A DNA stretch of 64,000 nt, from assembly GCF_000716595.1 (NCBI RefSeq), contig NZ_JNXC01000008.1:248001-312000 (forward strand). Direction: 5' to 3'. Both the position numbers and the translations under genes were made by a program. The stretch is from Saccharothrix sp. NRRL B-16314. GTDB lineage: Bacteria > Actinomycetota > Actinomycetes > Mycobacteriales > Pseudonocardiaceae. Positions 48,554-57,346 of this stretch are shown one piece after another; position 1 is the stretch's first letter; each line of letters opens with the position of its first letter. The notes beneath the pieces are model-generated. The model did not search any database, had not been told where the DNA came from, and saw only the letters and a list, made by a program, of their open reading frames with translations.

Positions 48554-50140
48554 TCAACTTCGTGGCGCCTGGGCGGCAATGGGCTCGGAACTGCCGGCGT
48601 CTTCGTGCTCCGGCTCCGGAACCGGGTCCTTCTTTCCGTTGGCCGGCAACGTGCAGAGCAGCACAACCGCTCCGAGGAGTGCGACGACCGCGATCCAACC
48701 AGCGCCGACGTGCATGGCGTGGACGAACGCATCGTCAGCGGCCCGAGCAAGAGCGGGCTGGTCGATGGCGGTGGCGACGTGGCGTGCCTGTTCGGCGGAA
48801 ACCCGCGCCTGGTCCTGCACTGGGACTGGTGCCCCCATCAGCGAGGGTTCGATCGTTCGCCGGTACACGATCGACATGATCGTGCCGCCCACGGCGATTC
48901 CGATCACACTGCCGGTTTGCCGCACGGTGTTGGTGACGGCCGATCCGGCCCCGGCCTGTTCCAACGGCAGGTCGCCGATCAACGCGGCTGTGACGGGGCC
49001 GATCACCATGCCGATCGAGAGCCCCTGCACCAGCAACAGGAACTCGATCCAGGCGAGTGGAGTCTGCAGTCCGAGGAACCCGTAGCCGCCGATGGTCAAC
49101 GCAGCCACCGCCAGCGCCGGCACGGTGATGACACGCACCGACAGGCGGCGAACCAGGCGTGCGGCAAGGGGTGCCCCCACGAGCGCGCCGACTGCGGTCG
49201 GGATGTTGGCCAAACCAGCCTGCATCGGCGTGAACCCGAGCGCGCCCTGCAGGTAGAACGCGTTGTAGAAGGTGATGGCGGCCACCGCGAAGAGCAGCAG
49301 GCCCAACGCCACGTTGCCGCCGCCGAACGTGCGTTGCGCGAGCAGTCGCGGGTCGAAGCCGGGCACCTTGACGCGCAACTCGACCACGACGAAAACGGCC
49401 AGCAGCACCAGCCCTGCAACGATCGGCGCCCAGACGTCCACGCGGCTCCACGCAGCCACCTGCCCCGCCTGGATCAGCCCGTAGGACAGCGCCACGAGCC
49501 CGCCGATCGACAGCAGCATCCCGGTGAAGTCCAGTGGCCGCCGCGTCGGGCTGCGGAAGTTCGGGACCAGCACCGCGAGGCCGGCCAGCGCCAACGCCGC
49601 GACCGGGACGTTGATCAGGAAGACCGAGCCCCACCAGAAGTGATCGAGCAGGAACCCCGCCAGCACCGGGCCGGCAACCATCCCGACGCCAGCCGACGTC
49701 GAGAAAATGCCGATCGCGGCAGCCCGCGCGGGGCCGGTGAAGGTCCACATGAGGACTGCCAGCATGGCGGGCGTGATCAGCGCGCTGCCGACGCCCATCG
49801 CGGCCCGAGCCGCGATCAACTGGCCCGCATTGCTTGCGCACGCCGCCCACAACGAGGAACCGGCGAAGATCGTCAAACCACCCGAGAACACCGTCCGGTG
49901 ACCGAACCGGTCACCCAGTGCACCGGCAGTGAACATCAACGTGGCAAAGGTCAGGGTGTACGAACCGGTCGCCCATTGCAGCTCACCGGGATCAGCCCCC
50001 AGCCCACGGACCGGGTCGGCCAGCGTCTCCAGCGTGGTACTCAGGACGGTGTTGTCCAGCCAAATCAGCACCGAACACAGCATGAGGACGGCAAGAATCA
50101 ACTGCTGCCTGAACTTCGACAGCGTTGGCGGTGCGGTCAT
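48554..50140 (-). CDS. DHA2-family MFS drug exporter (EmrB/QacA-like)
   Basis: A 528-residue inner-membrane protein with about 14 hydrophobic segments, the DHA2 number. Typical motifs are LIWLDNTVLSTTLE at about 24-37 (motif D1), GDRFGHRTVF near 76-85 (motif A), and AGVGMVAGPVLAGFLLDHF near 148-166 (antiporter motif C). It is expected to export drugs or small metabolites by proton antiport. The ATG at 50140 is preceded by GAAGGTG; the longer frame upstream reads through the promoter and is rejected. No regulator gene adjoins it, though its promoter carries repeats that may be operators. Confidence 0.9.
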   Translation of the reverse strand: MTAPPTLSKFRQQLILAVLMLCSVLIWLDNTVLSTTLETLADPVRGLGADPGELQWATGSYTLTFATLMFTAGALGDRFGHRTVFSGGLTIFAGSSLWAACASNAGQLIAARAAMGVGSALITPAMLAVLMWTFTGPARAAAIGIFSTSAGVGMVAGPVLAGFLLDHFWWGSVFLINVPVAALALAGLAVLVPNFRSPTRRPLDFTGMLLSIGGLVALSYGLIQAGQVAAWSRVDVWAPIVAGLVLLAVFVVVELRVKVPGFDPRLLAQRTFGGGNVALGLLLFAVAAITFYNAFYLQGALGFTPMQAGLANIPTAVGALVGAPLAARLVRRLSVRVITVPALAVAALTIGGYGFLGLQTPLAWIEFLLLVQGLSIGMVIGPVTAALIGDLPLEQAGAGSAVTNTVRQTGSVIGIAVGGTIMSIVYRRTIEPSLMGAPVPVQDQARVSAEQARHVATAIDQPALARAADDAFVHAMHVGAGWIAVVALLGAVVLLCTLPANGKKDPVPEPEHEDAGSSEPIAAQAPRS

Positions 50141-50177
50141 GAACACCTTCGAATGTCGATCGACGGGAAACGAAGCG

Positions 50178-50206
50178 ACCATAAGCAGCCATTGCGACGC
50201 CGTCAA
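50178..50206 (-). promoter_or_regulatory. Predicted promoter of the MFS exporter with flanking repeats
   Basis: On the minus strand TTGACG (50201-50206) and TATGGT (50178-50183) are 17 bases apart. Inverted copies of GAAC(AC)CTTCGAA flank it: GAACACCTTCGAA at about 50141-50153 (plus strand) and TTCGAAGGTTC at about 50208-50218. They may be a two-site operator for a regulator encoded elsewhere. Confidence 0.55.
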
Positions 50207-50392
50207 GTTCGAAGGTTCTTACCGACACTGTTGCAAGCGAACCGATTCCATGCCTCTCTGCCGCATTTGCGTGCTGAACGATTCTGTGCCCTCTGAAGGA
50301 CTTCCGACGTAGCAGATTTCACGGGTCATGAGGTTGCGGCCGAGCTGATTTCATGCCTTCCGCGCCGCTCAGCGAAACGCCAGCCGCCAACA

Positions 50393-50435
50393 GCCCTGCC
50401 GCCGGCACACGCTCTGCATGTACCGGCGGCAGGGC
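50393..50435. terminator. Perfect 13-bp hairpin downstream of the I36 inhibitor gene
   Basis: GCCCTGCCGCCGG (50393-50405) and CCGGCGGCAGGGC (50423-50435) pair perfectly around a 17-base loop. It lies 30 bases past the stop of the minus-strand gene ending at 50466. Very stable, though with no T-tract, as usual in actinomycetes. Confidence 0.6.
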
Positions 50436-50465
50436 ACCGGCGCGGATCCGCCACAACGGCCGGAT

Positions 50466-50894
50466 CTAGACCTGCACGAACCTGTGGGACGCGTTCTCCC
50501 TCTGCATGGCCGCGATCAGGTTTCCGGATTCACCGGGAAGGTACGTGTCCGAGATACCGCCGTACCCGCTGTTGAAGTAGACGGTAACCCGGTTCGAGGT
50601 GGTGCGATTCCACGCCGACAACGCATTGTTCTTCACGCACTGGCCCTGACCCGCGCCAGTGCTCTTGTAGTCGTAGCACGTCGGCTGCGTGTCACCGTAG
50701 TTCGAGATCGAGCCGTTGAAGTCCGACAGCGACCCGGTCAGTCCGTACCCGTAGTACAGGCAGAACTCCCCCACCTCGCAGACCCCGTTGCGGGGCGTCG
50801 CCGCACTGGCCGCGCTGGTCACGGCCACGACCAGCACGATGCTCGCCCCCACGACGGACAAGATCCGAGCCAGACGCCTTCCGATTGTTCGCAA
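50466..50894 (-). CDS. Secreted peptidase inhibitor family I36 protein
   Basis: A 142-residue exported protein. The signal peptide is LRTIGRRLARILSVVGAS with a following hydrophobic stretch, cleaved near ASAAT at about residue 34. The mature domain matches the Streptomyces metalloproteinase inhibitor (SMPI) family, a beta/gamma-crystallin-like fold: NGVCEVGEFCLYYGYG, then FNGSISNYGDTQPTCYDY, then NNALSAWNRTTSNRVTVYFN. Four cysteines (GVCEVGEFC, PTCYDY, GQCVKN) suit two disulfides. The start is TTG at 50894, six bases after GGGAGGG; in-frame GTG/ATG codons upstream lack sites and would bury the signal peptide. Confidence 0.85.
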   Translation of the reverse strand: MRTIGRRLARILSVVGASIVLVVAVTSAASAATPRNGVCEVGEFCLYYGYGLTGSLSDFNGSISNYGDTQPTCYDYKSTGAGQGQCVKNNALSAWNRTTSNRVTVYFNSGYGGISDTYLPGESGNLIAAMQRENASHRFVQV

Positions 50895-51237
50895 CTGAAC
50901 CCTCCCATATTGATCCACAATTCCCCTACGTGTGCGCGATGGCACCAAGGCCATGGTTTCGCAATCGACCACGACTTGGAACCCAAACGCCAAGAATCAC
51001 CTGATCCAACCAACACCCACCCCGGATGGACTATGAATTCCAATCCGCAGAAATACGGACCCCGCAATGACAGCATGTCCCGCACCCATCACCGCAAGGG
51101 TCCGAGCACCCCTTTCGACCGGCCCACAGGCTGATCATCAGGTCTTTCGGCATGAATTTCCGTAGGCGGTTCCGGGGTGGAATCGGCCGAGCGGGCCGTA
51201 CGAATGGCGTCGCGCGGAGCAGGAGCCTGCGCGCGGG

Positions 51238-51394
51238 GTGGAGGGAACAGGCCGGTCGTCGTGGAGGTGCAGGACCGACTCCTGGAGCTTCTGGCGGAAG
51301 TCGGTGGAGCGCGAACAGCAGTTCGGTCCAGGCGCTGTCGTGGCGCGGCCCCACCTACGAGCACGTCCGCAAGCAGCACAGCAACTCTGCCTGA
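51238..51394 (+). pseudogene. Frameshifted gene fragment of unknown identity
   Basis: Coding-like sequence changes frame midway. One frame gives VVVEVQDRLLELLAEVGG. Another, one base off, gives RWSANSSSVQALSWRGPTYE followed by HVRKQHSNSA and a stop at 51394. The two halves would join into one helical C-terminal domain. No start or full domain is found. The remainder of 50895-51643 (about 750 bases) shows only scattered short frames and the promoter of the next gene. Confidence 0.3.
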
Positions 51395-51643
51395 GCGACT
51401 GCGACTTCCTTACCACGTCAGGTGCCGGCGGGTGGGTGAAGTACGCGAACGTCGGGCGGACGACCCGGGTGAAAGCGAACTCGCGAGCCGGACGCCGGAC
51501 GTCGACCTGGTCACGCCGGCCGAGCTCGACCAAACCGTTACGCCGCTGTAGGGCGTTCACCTGACACCGGTGAATTCGCCGCGCTCGTAGGCTGACAACC
51601 AGCACGTATTGCATTGGTCTTCGATCCAGAGGTTGTGTAGGTA

Positions 51644-52663
51644 ATGGGGTTGAGTCGTCGGCTGGCCGCGATCGTGGGGGTCGTGGCGCTATCGGCCGTC
51701 GGGGGCTGCGGCTCCGGTGGTCCGTTCACTTCGTCGGTCGCCGGGAAGGCCGCGGCCGAGCCGCAGCCGGTCGAATCGCAGCCTGCCGAACCGGCGGGGT
51801 TCGACGAATGCAGCCTGCTCACACCGAAGGAGGTGGCCGGGACGCTCGGCGTACCGGCCATGCACATCACGTTGCGGGAGACGTTGACGCAGGACGACGG
51901 CACCCGCCTCGCCGCGTGCGCGTATGCCACCGAGAACACTCCTGGTGTCGCCGGGATGGTCGTCAACGTGGTGGCCGATACGGATGCCGAGCGGTTCTTC
52001 GCGCCGTTCAAGAAGTACAAGAACGTGCGGGACGTCGCCAAGCTGGGTGACCAGGCCAAGGTGATCGGGTACGAGGCCAAGGAGCTCAAGGCGCATTACC
52101 GGGAGATCAGGGTGCTCTCCGGTCACACCGGTCTGCACCTCTGGTACAGCTACAGCGACGCGCCCGGCGGTATGCCGGAGGCCGACGGCGAGAAGGTGGC
52201 CCTGCTGCTCACCGCCGCCGTCGAGAAGCTTCCCGAACAGGTGACGATCACGTCCCGTGCGGTCGAGGGCGCGTGCGCCGACGTCGACCTCGCCGAAATT
52301 TCGGAGGTGGTCGGCGACAAGCTGACCACGTCCCGTTCCGTGGTGGGCACCGCCGGCGCGGCGCACTGCCAGTTCAGCGGCGAACAAGCGGCAGTCGCGA
52401 TCACCGTGGTCAGCGAACCCGAACGGGTCAAGCGGATGACCGTGGCGGCGAAGGACGTGAACGCACCGGACGTCGGCGACGGGGCCCGGTTGTCCATCGG
52501 GGCGAGCGACGCGGGTCAAGGACCGCTGTACGCCACGGTGAACCTGGAGGACAAGGTCCTCAAGGTGATCGCGGCGTACGGGCCGAAGGTCGGCACGGTC
52601 AAGCAGCCGAGGCCACAGGACCAGCAGATGGTCAAGGCGATCGCAAAGGTGGTCGGCGGATGA
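51644..52663 (+). CDS. DUF3558-like lipoprotein
   Basis: A 339-residue lipoprotein. The signal peptide ends in the lipobox AVGGC (Cys near residue 22). A Pro/Glu-rich linker follows, then two tandem DUF3558-like domains. The first (about 50-190) starts FDECSLLTPKEVAGTLG with a later ACAYATEN. The second (about 205-335) contains CADVDLAEISEVVGD and HCQFSG. Each domain has the paired cysteines of the family. These surface proteins are typical of actinobacteria and their role is unknown. The ATG at 51644 has AGGTAATGG context. The stop overlaps a decayed partner gene by ATGA. Confidence 0.83.
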   Translation: MGLSRRLAAIVGVVALSAVGGCGSGGPFTSSVAGKAAAEPQPVESQPAEPAGFDECSLLTPKEVAGTLGVPAMHITLRETLTQDDGTRLAACAYATENTPGVAGMVVNVVADTDAERFFAPFKKYKNVRDVAKLGDQAKVIGYEAKELKAHYREIRVLSGHTGLHLWYSYSDAPGGMPEADGEKVALLLTAAVEKLPEQVTITSRAVEGACADVDLAEISEVVGDKLTTSRSVVGTAGAAHCQFSGEQAAVAITVVSEPERVKRMTVAAKDVNAPDVGDGARLSIGASDAGQGPLYATVNLEDKVLKVIAAYGPKVGTVKQPRPQDQQMVKAIAKVVGG

Positions 52664-53039
52664 ACCACCAGCCGGGCCACTTCGGCCCCGCCCACCACAC
52701 CCCGCCACCGCCCGGCCAGGCGCGCCCCGGTCGAAGAAGCCGATCGTGCTCACGGCGATCATCGGCGTGCTGGTCCTGATCGGCGCGGGCGTGGCCGGCG
52801 TGGTGTTCCTGTCCGGTGACGACCGGCCGGACCGACCGTCCATGGCAGCGAACCAGCACTTCGACGGCCTGACGTTCCCTGACCCGGCGGCGCTCGCCTA
52901 GGACAAGGGCCCGGACGCCGTGTGCGAAGCGGTCGGCAAGACCATGCTCGCCCGCGGTTACCCACTGTTGAGCGTCACCGACGCCAAGGGCGTCCCGTCC
53001 TCGATCAGGTGTGGGCGCTCGGGTCTGGTCTCTCGGTGA
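52660..53039 (+). pseudogene. Decayed membrane-anchored DUF3558-type partner gene
   Basis: The gene begins with an ATG overlapping the upstream stop (ATGA) and encodes MNHQPGHFGPAHHTPPPPGQ. It then loses frame just before 52731. The sequence goes on one base off with KKPIVLTAIIGVLVLIGAGV, a transmembrane anchor, and reaches an in-frame TAG at 52899-52901. It continues coding-like (DAVCEAVGKTMLARGYPLLS) until 53037-53039 inside the next convergent gene. A frameshift, a nonsense codon and a lost 3' end show it is a pseudogene. Originally it was probably a cytoplasmic-tail/anchor/extracellular-domain protein. Confidence 0.7.
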
Positions 53040-53736
53040 GCTCCCACCGGTCGCCGTGACCCATGGCGATCGTGATCGCCTCGATCACCCGCCGGGCCGC
53101 CGCCGGATCATCGACGAAGCTGACGGCGGCTTTGAGGTCGACCTGCGGCCCGCCGGCGAGGCTCGCGGCCACGGCGATCATTTTCCGGTCACGGTCCGGC
53201 ACTTCGGCGGCAGCCGCGAAACCCACCACCGCCGTCCAACCGGTGAGCTGCCCCATCCGCACGATCTCATTGTCCCACACCAAATCCACGATCTGCACGA
53301 GGTCACCGAAGCCCGGCTGGTCCGGCACCGAGGTGAAGGTCAGCAGGTGCACGGCGGCCCGCCAGCCGAGCGAGGCGCCGGTGGCGACGTCGACCCGCAG
53401 GAGGGTCCGAATCAGATCACCCGTGAACCCGCGGGCGAAGTCCGGCCGCGGAGTCCTCCGATGCAGCGGCGGCGCGGTGTCGGGGTCGGCCAGCAACTCC
53501 GCCACCCGCAGGCACTCCACACACGGCGGCAACGCGGCGATGTCGACGTACGTGTCACTGGCATACATTTCGTACGCCATGGCCATCCCCCACTGATCCG
53601 TGCCCCAGACCGGACGCTCCGGAGCCGAACACAGCGTGAAACCCGTACTCCCGCCCTCCCCGCCGTAGCTGTGGTCGTCGTCGAGATCCACCGACAGGTG
53701 CCGCAACGTGCCGTCCGTACACGGTTGAGGTGTCAT
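53005..53736 (-). CDS. Hypothetical protein with CxxC-like motif
   Basis: A 243-residue soluble protein I do not recognise. The N-terminal part has DLDDDHSYGGEGGSTGFTLC near 16-35 and a pair PPCVECLR near 75-82 that could bind metal. The C-terminal 150 residues are helical and regular (DLIRTLLRVDVATGASLGWR, and DPAAARRVIEAITIAMGHGD). The ATG at 53736 has GAGGAGGACCC upstream. It converges on the decayed DUF3558 partner, whose 3' end it overlaps. Confidence 0.72.
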   Translation of the reverse strand: MTPQPCTDGTLRHLSVDLDDDHSYGGEGGSTGFTLCSAPERPVWGTDQWGMAMAYEMYASDTYVDIAALPPCVECLRVAELLADPDTAPPLHRRTPRPDFARGFTGDLIRTLLRVDVATGASLGWRAAVHLLTFTSVPDQPGFGDLVQIVDLVWDNEIVRMGQLTGWTAVVGFAAAAEVPDRDRKMIAVAASLAGGPQVDLKAAVSFVDDPAAARRVIEAITIAMGHGDRWELTERPDPSAHT

Positions 53737-53929
53737 CGGGTCCTCCTCACCACCGGATGCTTCGACGGTCGCCCGTGACAACAAAGCCTATCCATGCCCG
53801 CAACGGGGCCCGCCCCACGCCGTGGAGGGATGCGTCGGATGCTGACGACGCAGGATGGAAACACCTCCGCGTCATCGGCTCCTCCCTGCCGGTCTACGAC
53901 AGCGCCTCGATCCCACCCCACGTGGCGCT

Positions 53930-54192
53930 GATCTCGTCCCTGTCCTGCGCACCGGTTTTGACCGTGTCCAAGACCGCCGGTGGGCCCACGCCCGCGACAG
54001 CACCTCCCCGGTCACCCGCGGCTCCTGCACCTCCATCGAAGGCGAACACCCGGCCCGCACCAGCAAGCTCAAACTCGAACGAGCGTTCTTCCTGGCCGCG
54101 CTCGCCGCCCTATCTGCCGGGCCCACGTCCTGTTCACCATGCTCCGCACCAAGACCCCCTACCAGGCACCGGAGACCACCGCAGCCGCATAA
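53930..54192 (+). pseudogene. Remnant of an IS110-family transposase (C-terminal domain)
   Basis: The plus strand keeps TSPVTRGSCTSIEGEHPART and KLKLERAFFLAALAAL, the transposase_20 (Transposase IS116/IS110) region. Then, in another frame, RAHVLFTMLRTKTPYQAPE ends at a TAA at 54190-54192. The Tyr-x-Arg-Lys-Arg segment that normally joins them is missing, so there is a deletion plus a frameshift. The N-terminal DEDD catalytic half is absent and no terminal ends were identified. Nothing else is supported in 53737-54202. Confidence 0.65.
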
Positions 54193-54202
54193 CATCACCA
54201 GC

Positions 54203-54508
54203 GTGATCGAACTCGACCTCGCCCAATTCGCTGCGGCCGTGCACGCACACGCGCCGCGGTGGGAACGCGCGGGGATCCGGTGGCAGCTCACGTTCGGCCC
54301 CGAGCGCGACAAGTCCGCCGCTTGGGTCGACTGCGAGACCGGCGACCTGGCAGGCCAGCTCGTCGTGTGGACCAGCGGCGAGGCTGAACTCGACGCCGGT
54401 AACCTCGCGACCGGCGTCATCGACCAGGTTCACTACGAACTGGTGAGCCCGCACGAACTCGGCACCTGCCTGGACGATCTCACGAACTGGCTCACCGAAC
54501 AGAACTGA
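54203..54508 (+). CDS. Small hypothetical protein
   Basis: A 101-residue acidic soluble protein with no recognised family. It shows an alternating pattern: DLAQFAAAVHAHAPRWERAG helix, then RWQLTFGPERDKSAAWVDCE strands, and a C-terminal LGTCLDDLTNWLTEQ helix. The single-domain size and acidity resemble immunity proteins, without any diagnostic motif. The GTG at 54203 has TAACAT about seven bases before it and no ribosome binding site, so it may be leaderless. It lies directly after the IS110 remnant. Confidence 0.6.
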   Translation: MIELDLAQFAAAVHAHAPRWERAGIRWQLTFGPERDKSAAWVDCETGDLAGQLVVWTSGEAELDAGNLATGVIDQVHYELVSPHELGTCLDDLTNWLTEQN

Positions 54509-54617
54509 TCGTTCACCGATCGGCTTCTCCATCTTCACCGAGCCGGTCGCCGGTCAACGTCGGAAAGCTCTTTCCAAGATCGACTCGCCAGGGGACGTCG
54601 CAGCGACGGCGCCAGGA

Positions 54618-54992
54618 CTACGCTCGCACCTCGGTGGCGATCATTGCCACATCCGGAAGGGCACTTGGGGATACATCCCCATACCAGGCACATTCGAGTG
54701 CCGAGAGATATCCATCGGTAGCCCAGAGCAGGACTTCGCCGAGCAATGCACCCGATTCGCCGACAACTACTGCGTCCACCGGAATCACGCCGACGACACC
54801 CGGTGACCGAGGAGCCTCACTCAGGACCGAGAGGTCGACGCTGACCGAGTCGACTCCCCACCGTCCGACTACCTGCACAAAGTCAACTTGTGCCCGCAGT
54901 TCAGCTACCCCCGGGAACTCACAGGAAAGGATCGACTCGACCGCAGCCCTCTCACTTGAGCTCAAGGGACGAGGAGTGATCGCAACGGACAC
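54618..54992 (-). CDS. Small hypothetical protein
   Basis: A 124-residue protein of unknown family. SERAAVESILSCEFPGVAEL forms an N-terminal helix region (about 13-32). Hydrophobic strands follow (VVGVIPVDAVVVGESGALLG near 72-91), then a C-terminal GYLSALECAWYGD strand near 98-110. The GTG at 54992 has GGAAGG nine bases upstream. Codon use is less GC-biased than its neighbours, which could reflect transfer. It may be an immunity- or DUF-type protein. Confidence 0.6.
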   Translation of the reverse strand: MSVAITPRPLSSSERAAVESILSCEFPGVAELRAQVDFVQVVGRWGVDSVSVDLSVLSEAPRSPGVVGVIPVDAVVVGESGALLGEVLLWATDGYLSALECAWYGDVSPSALPDVAMIATEVRA

Positions 54993-55084
54993 TGAATGAA
55001 CCCTTCCGAATGGTCGCGCGCCCTGGACGATAGCCGCAGTACACCAGACAGTGTTGCCGAACCGGAGTCCGGGCCCGTTCGACA

Positions 55085-55564
55085 TCACCCGCCGGCGCCC
55101 AGAGCCGCGAGAACGGGTTCGGGCGTCAGGCCCGGGAACCGCTCCTGGAAGTCCAGGACCCCGACCCAGGCCGGGCGCAGCGCGATCCGGACCATCCGCA
55201 GGCCGGGCATGTCGATCGCCGCCACGTAGGCGTCGCCTGCCTCCTCCCCCAACCCGGCGCGCTGGATGGCGGCGTACTCGGGCAGCACGCCCTCGACCTC
55301 GGCCAGGGTCACCTTCCCGCGCAGCATCAACACCTGCGGAGGACCGTCGGACGTGTCGATGGTGATCGCCACGTCCGGGCGCGCACGCAGGTCGCGCACC
55401 TTGTAGGTGCCTGCGAATGCGCCGATGACGATCTCGTCGCCGTTCCACAGGAAGTTCACCGGGATCAGCCGCGGCGTGCCGTCCTTGCCGGTGTAGGCCA
55501 GCCGCGCCACGAGAGTCGAGTCGTTCAGCAGGCGCTGCGCGGTGGGCGTGTCCAGCAGTCGCAC
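55085..55564 (-). CDS. Pyridoxamine 5'-phosphate oxidase-like (PPOX class) flavin/F420-binding protein
   Basis: A 159-residue split-barrel protein. The family pattern is clear: LVARLAYTGKDGTPRLIPVN near 18-37, FLWNGDEIVIGAFAGTYKVR near 38-57, LRARPDVAITIDT, then QVLMLRGKVTLAEVEGVLPE. Such proteins bind FMN or F420 and act as reductases or heme-related enzymes. The start is set at GTG 55564, with AGGGCGAC before it; upstream in-frame sequence is not family-like. It stands alone downstream of the corrinoid operon. Confidence 0.83.
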   Translation of the reverse strand: MRLLDTPTAQRLLNDSTLVARLAYTGKDGTPRLIPVNFLWNGDEIVIGAFAGTYKVRDLRARPDVAITIDTSDGPPQVLMLRGKVTLAEVEGVLPEYAAIQRAGLGEEAGDAYVAAIDMPGLRMVRIALRPAWVGVLDFQERFPGLTPEPVLAALGAGG

Positions 55565-55895
55565 GTCGCCCTGCGGCAGCCGCGCCTCACCAACCTCCTC
55601 CTGGCCCCGTTCACCCCGCACCCCAGCTGATCCGAACGACACCGCCTGAGCCGCGACGGCACGGTGATCGGGTGTGGAATGCAGCCAGCCGCCCGGTGAC
55701 TGGTTCTGTCGTGCAGGCCGGGGCGATCGAGCACGTCTCACCGGCTGGGCGGGGCGGCGCCCGATACCCCGGAACGGCGACGTGGAGATCGCCGCAACAT
55801 CCCAACCCGGGAAACGCGGACGCGTCCATGGGACCGCCCGACCATCGACGCCATCGTGGCGCACCTCGGCGGGTGGCTCGTGTTCCACGGGTCGG
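55565..55895. other. 331-base gap without a supported gene
   Basis: Downstream of the cbiZ-like gene. No start with ribosome binding site, no recognisable motif and no strong hairpin were found. It should contain the end of the ten-gene operon transcript and the promoter of the PPOX gene. Confidence 0.45.
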
Positions 55896-56516
55896 TCAGG
55901 ACATCGGAGACGTCCGGAGGCCCGCGCGCACGCAGGCGTGTACGACGCGCGCCAACCTGGAGCCGTAGACGGAGCGGGGGCCGCCGTAGCTGTCGAACGG
56001 GCCGCTCGTCGGGCAGAGCAGGACCGTGGCGTCGGTCGGCGTGCCGGTGCCGGGCAGGCCGGCTTCGGCCAGCGCTTGGGCTTTCGCCTCGGCCACCGTG
56101 GCGACGGCGTTGACGAGTGCGGCCGGGGTGAGGCGCACCGGGAGCAGGCCCACGACGTTGATGGTGCCCGGCAGCCAGGCCAGTTCCTCCTCCCCCGCCG
56201 CCCAGGTGCAGTGGGCGCCGATCCCGGTGGTGGCGGTGACGGTCACACCGGAATCGGTCACGGTCACCTGACGCCGCACGTCCAGGGCGGTGAGCAGTCC
56301 TGTGCCGGTGCCGGTCAGACCGCACGCGGCGGCCAGTTCGGCGACGTGGTCGCCCGGGTCGTCACGGCGGTAGTCGGACTCGACCGTGGCGTTGACGACC
56401 CACTCGCGTTCACCGATGCCGCCGCCGTGCACGGCCGACGAGATGGCGAGCAACGGGCGGTCGAGGCGCCACAGCAGGAGCGGTCTGCCGGCGACCTGGT
56501 GGAGTTCCGGTTTCAC
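55896..56516 (-). CDS. cbiZ: Adenosylcobinamide amidohydrolase, CbiZ-type
   Basis: A 206-residue enzyme of the CbiZ family, which removes the aminopropanol side chain from adenosylcobinamide or pseudocobalamin to give adenosylcobyrate. It lets a cell rebuild scavenged corrinoids. Diagnostic blocks are AISSAVHGGGIGEREWVVNA near 25-44, TGLLTALDVRRQV near 74, TIGAHCTWAAG-type sequence near 97, and TINVVGLLPVRLTPAALVNA near 119-138. DSYGGPRSVYGSRLARVVHA closes it. The GTG at 56516 overlaps the ABC permease stop (GTGA) and has AGGGGGAT upstream. It is the last gene of the long operon. Confidence 0.88.
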   Translation of the reverse strand: MKPELHQVAGRPLLLWRLDRPLLAISSAVHGGGIGEREWVVNATVESDYRRDDPGDHVAELAAACGLTGTGTGLLTALDVRRQVTVTDSGVTVTATTGIGAHCTWAAGEEELAWLPGTINVVGLLPVRLTPAALVNAVATVAEAKAQALAEAGLPGTGTPTDATVLLCPTSGPFDSYGGPRSVYGSRLARVVHACVRAGLRTSPMS

Positions 56517-57346
56517 GTCGATCCCCCTGTTTGCTTGCGAAAGGCCAGGTAGGCGGCGGCGACGCACACCACCGCGAACAGCGACAGTCCCACGAGGTAG
56601 CCGACGAGGTCCGCGCGCCAGCCGTCGAGCACCAGCAGCCGGGACGCCTCGTTGGCGTAGGTCAACGGGTTCAGCCGGGCGACCGCCGCCATCCACACCG
56701 GCATTGCCGCCAGCGGCACGAAAGCGTTGCTGGCCAACAGCAAGGGCAGAGCGGCGAAACCGCTGACGGTGAAGAACGTGTTGTGCCCGGGACCGAGGTA
56801 GGCCAGCGCCAGGAAGATCGCCGTCAGCGCCACAGTGAGAAGCGCCGCCACCAGCAGCACCAGCAGGTGGCCGGGCAGACCGGTGGCCACCCGCACACCG
56901 AGGGCGACGGCGACCAGCAGGATGAACGCGACCTGCACGGCGGTCACCAAGACCTGGAACAGCAGCCTGCTCAAGAGGATGGAACCGCGGTTGATCGGCA
57001 TGCTGAGCAACTTGTGCAAGTACCCGGTTTCCTTGTCCCACAACAACGGCACGGCGCCGCTGATCGCCGAGCCGATGACGGTGGACCCGATCACACCGGG
57101 CAGGATGAACCCGGTGTAGTCGTCCGTGCCGACGGTGGCGCGGTCGACCAGCCTGCCGACGCCGAGACCGAAGAACACCAACCAGAACGCGGGTTGGCAC
57201 AGGGTGAGGACGAGGTGGGCGCGTTCCCGGACCAGTTGCAGGTACCACCGGCGCAGCAGCGCCCGCAGTTCCTGCGCCCACCTGCCGAACCGGTCCGCGC
57301 GGAGCGGGACCGAACGGTCGGAACGCCGCCCCGGCGTGACCGTCAC
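56513..57346 (-). CDS. ABC-2 type transporter permease (DrrB-like)
   Basis: A 277-residue membrane protein of the ABC-2 family with six hydrophobic segments. RWYLQLVRERAHLVLTLCQP precedes the first helix, and the LWDKETGYLHKLLSMPINRG loop near 104-123 is the classic ABC-2 signature. SMPINRG lies on the cytoplasmic face where it meets the ATPase. The GTG at 57346 follows GGAGGG and overlaps the ATPase stop (GTGA). It would form an exporter with that ATPase. In context the cargo is presumably the product made by the tailoring enzymes of this operon, which is inference. Confidence 0.87.
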   Translation of the reverse strand: MTVTPGRRSDRSVPLRADRFGRWAQELRALLRRWYLQLVRERAHLVLTLCQPAFWLVFFGLGVGRLVDRATVGTDDYTGFILPGVIGSTVIGSAISGAVPLLWDKETGYLHKLLSMPINRGSILLSRLLFQVLVTAVQVAFILLVAVALGVRVATGLPGHLLVLLVAALLTVALTAIFLALAYLGPGHNTFFTVSGFAALPLLLASNAFVPLAAMPVWMAAVARLNPLTYANEASRLLVLDGWRADLVGYLVGLSLFAVVCVAAAYLAFRKQTGGST

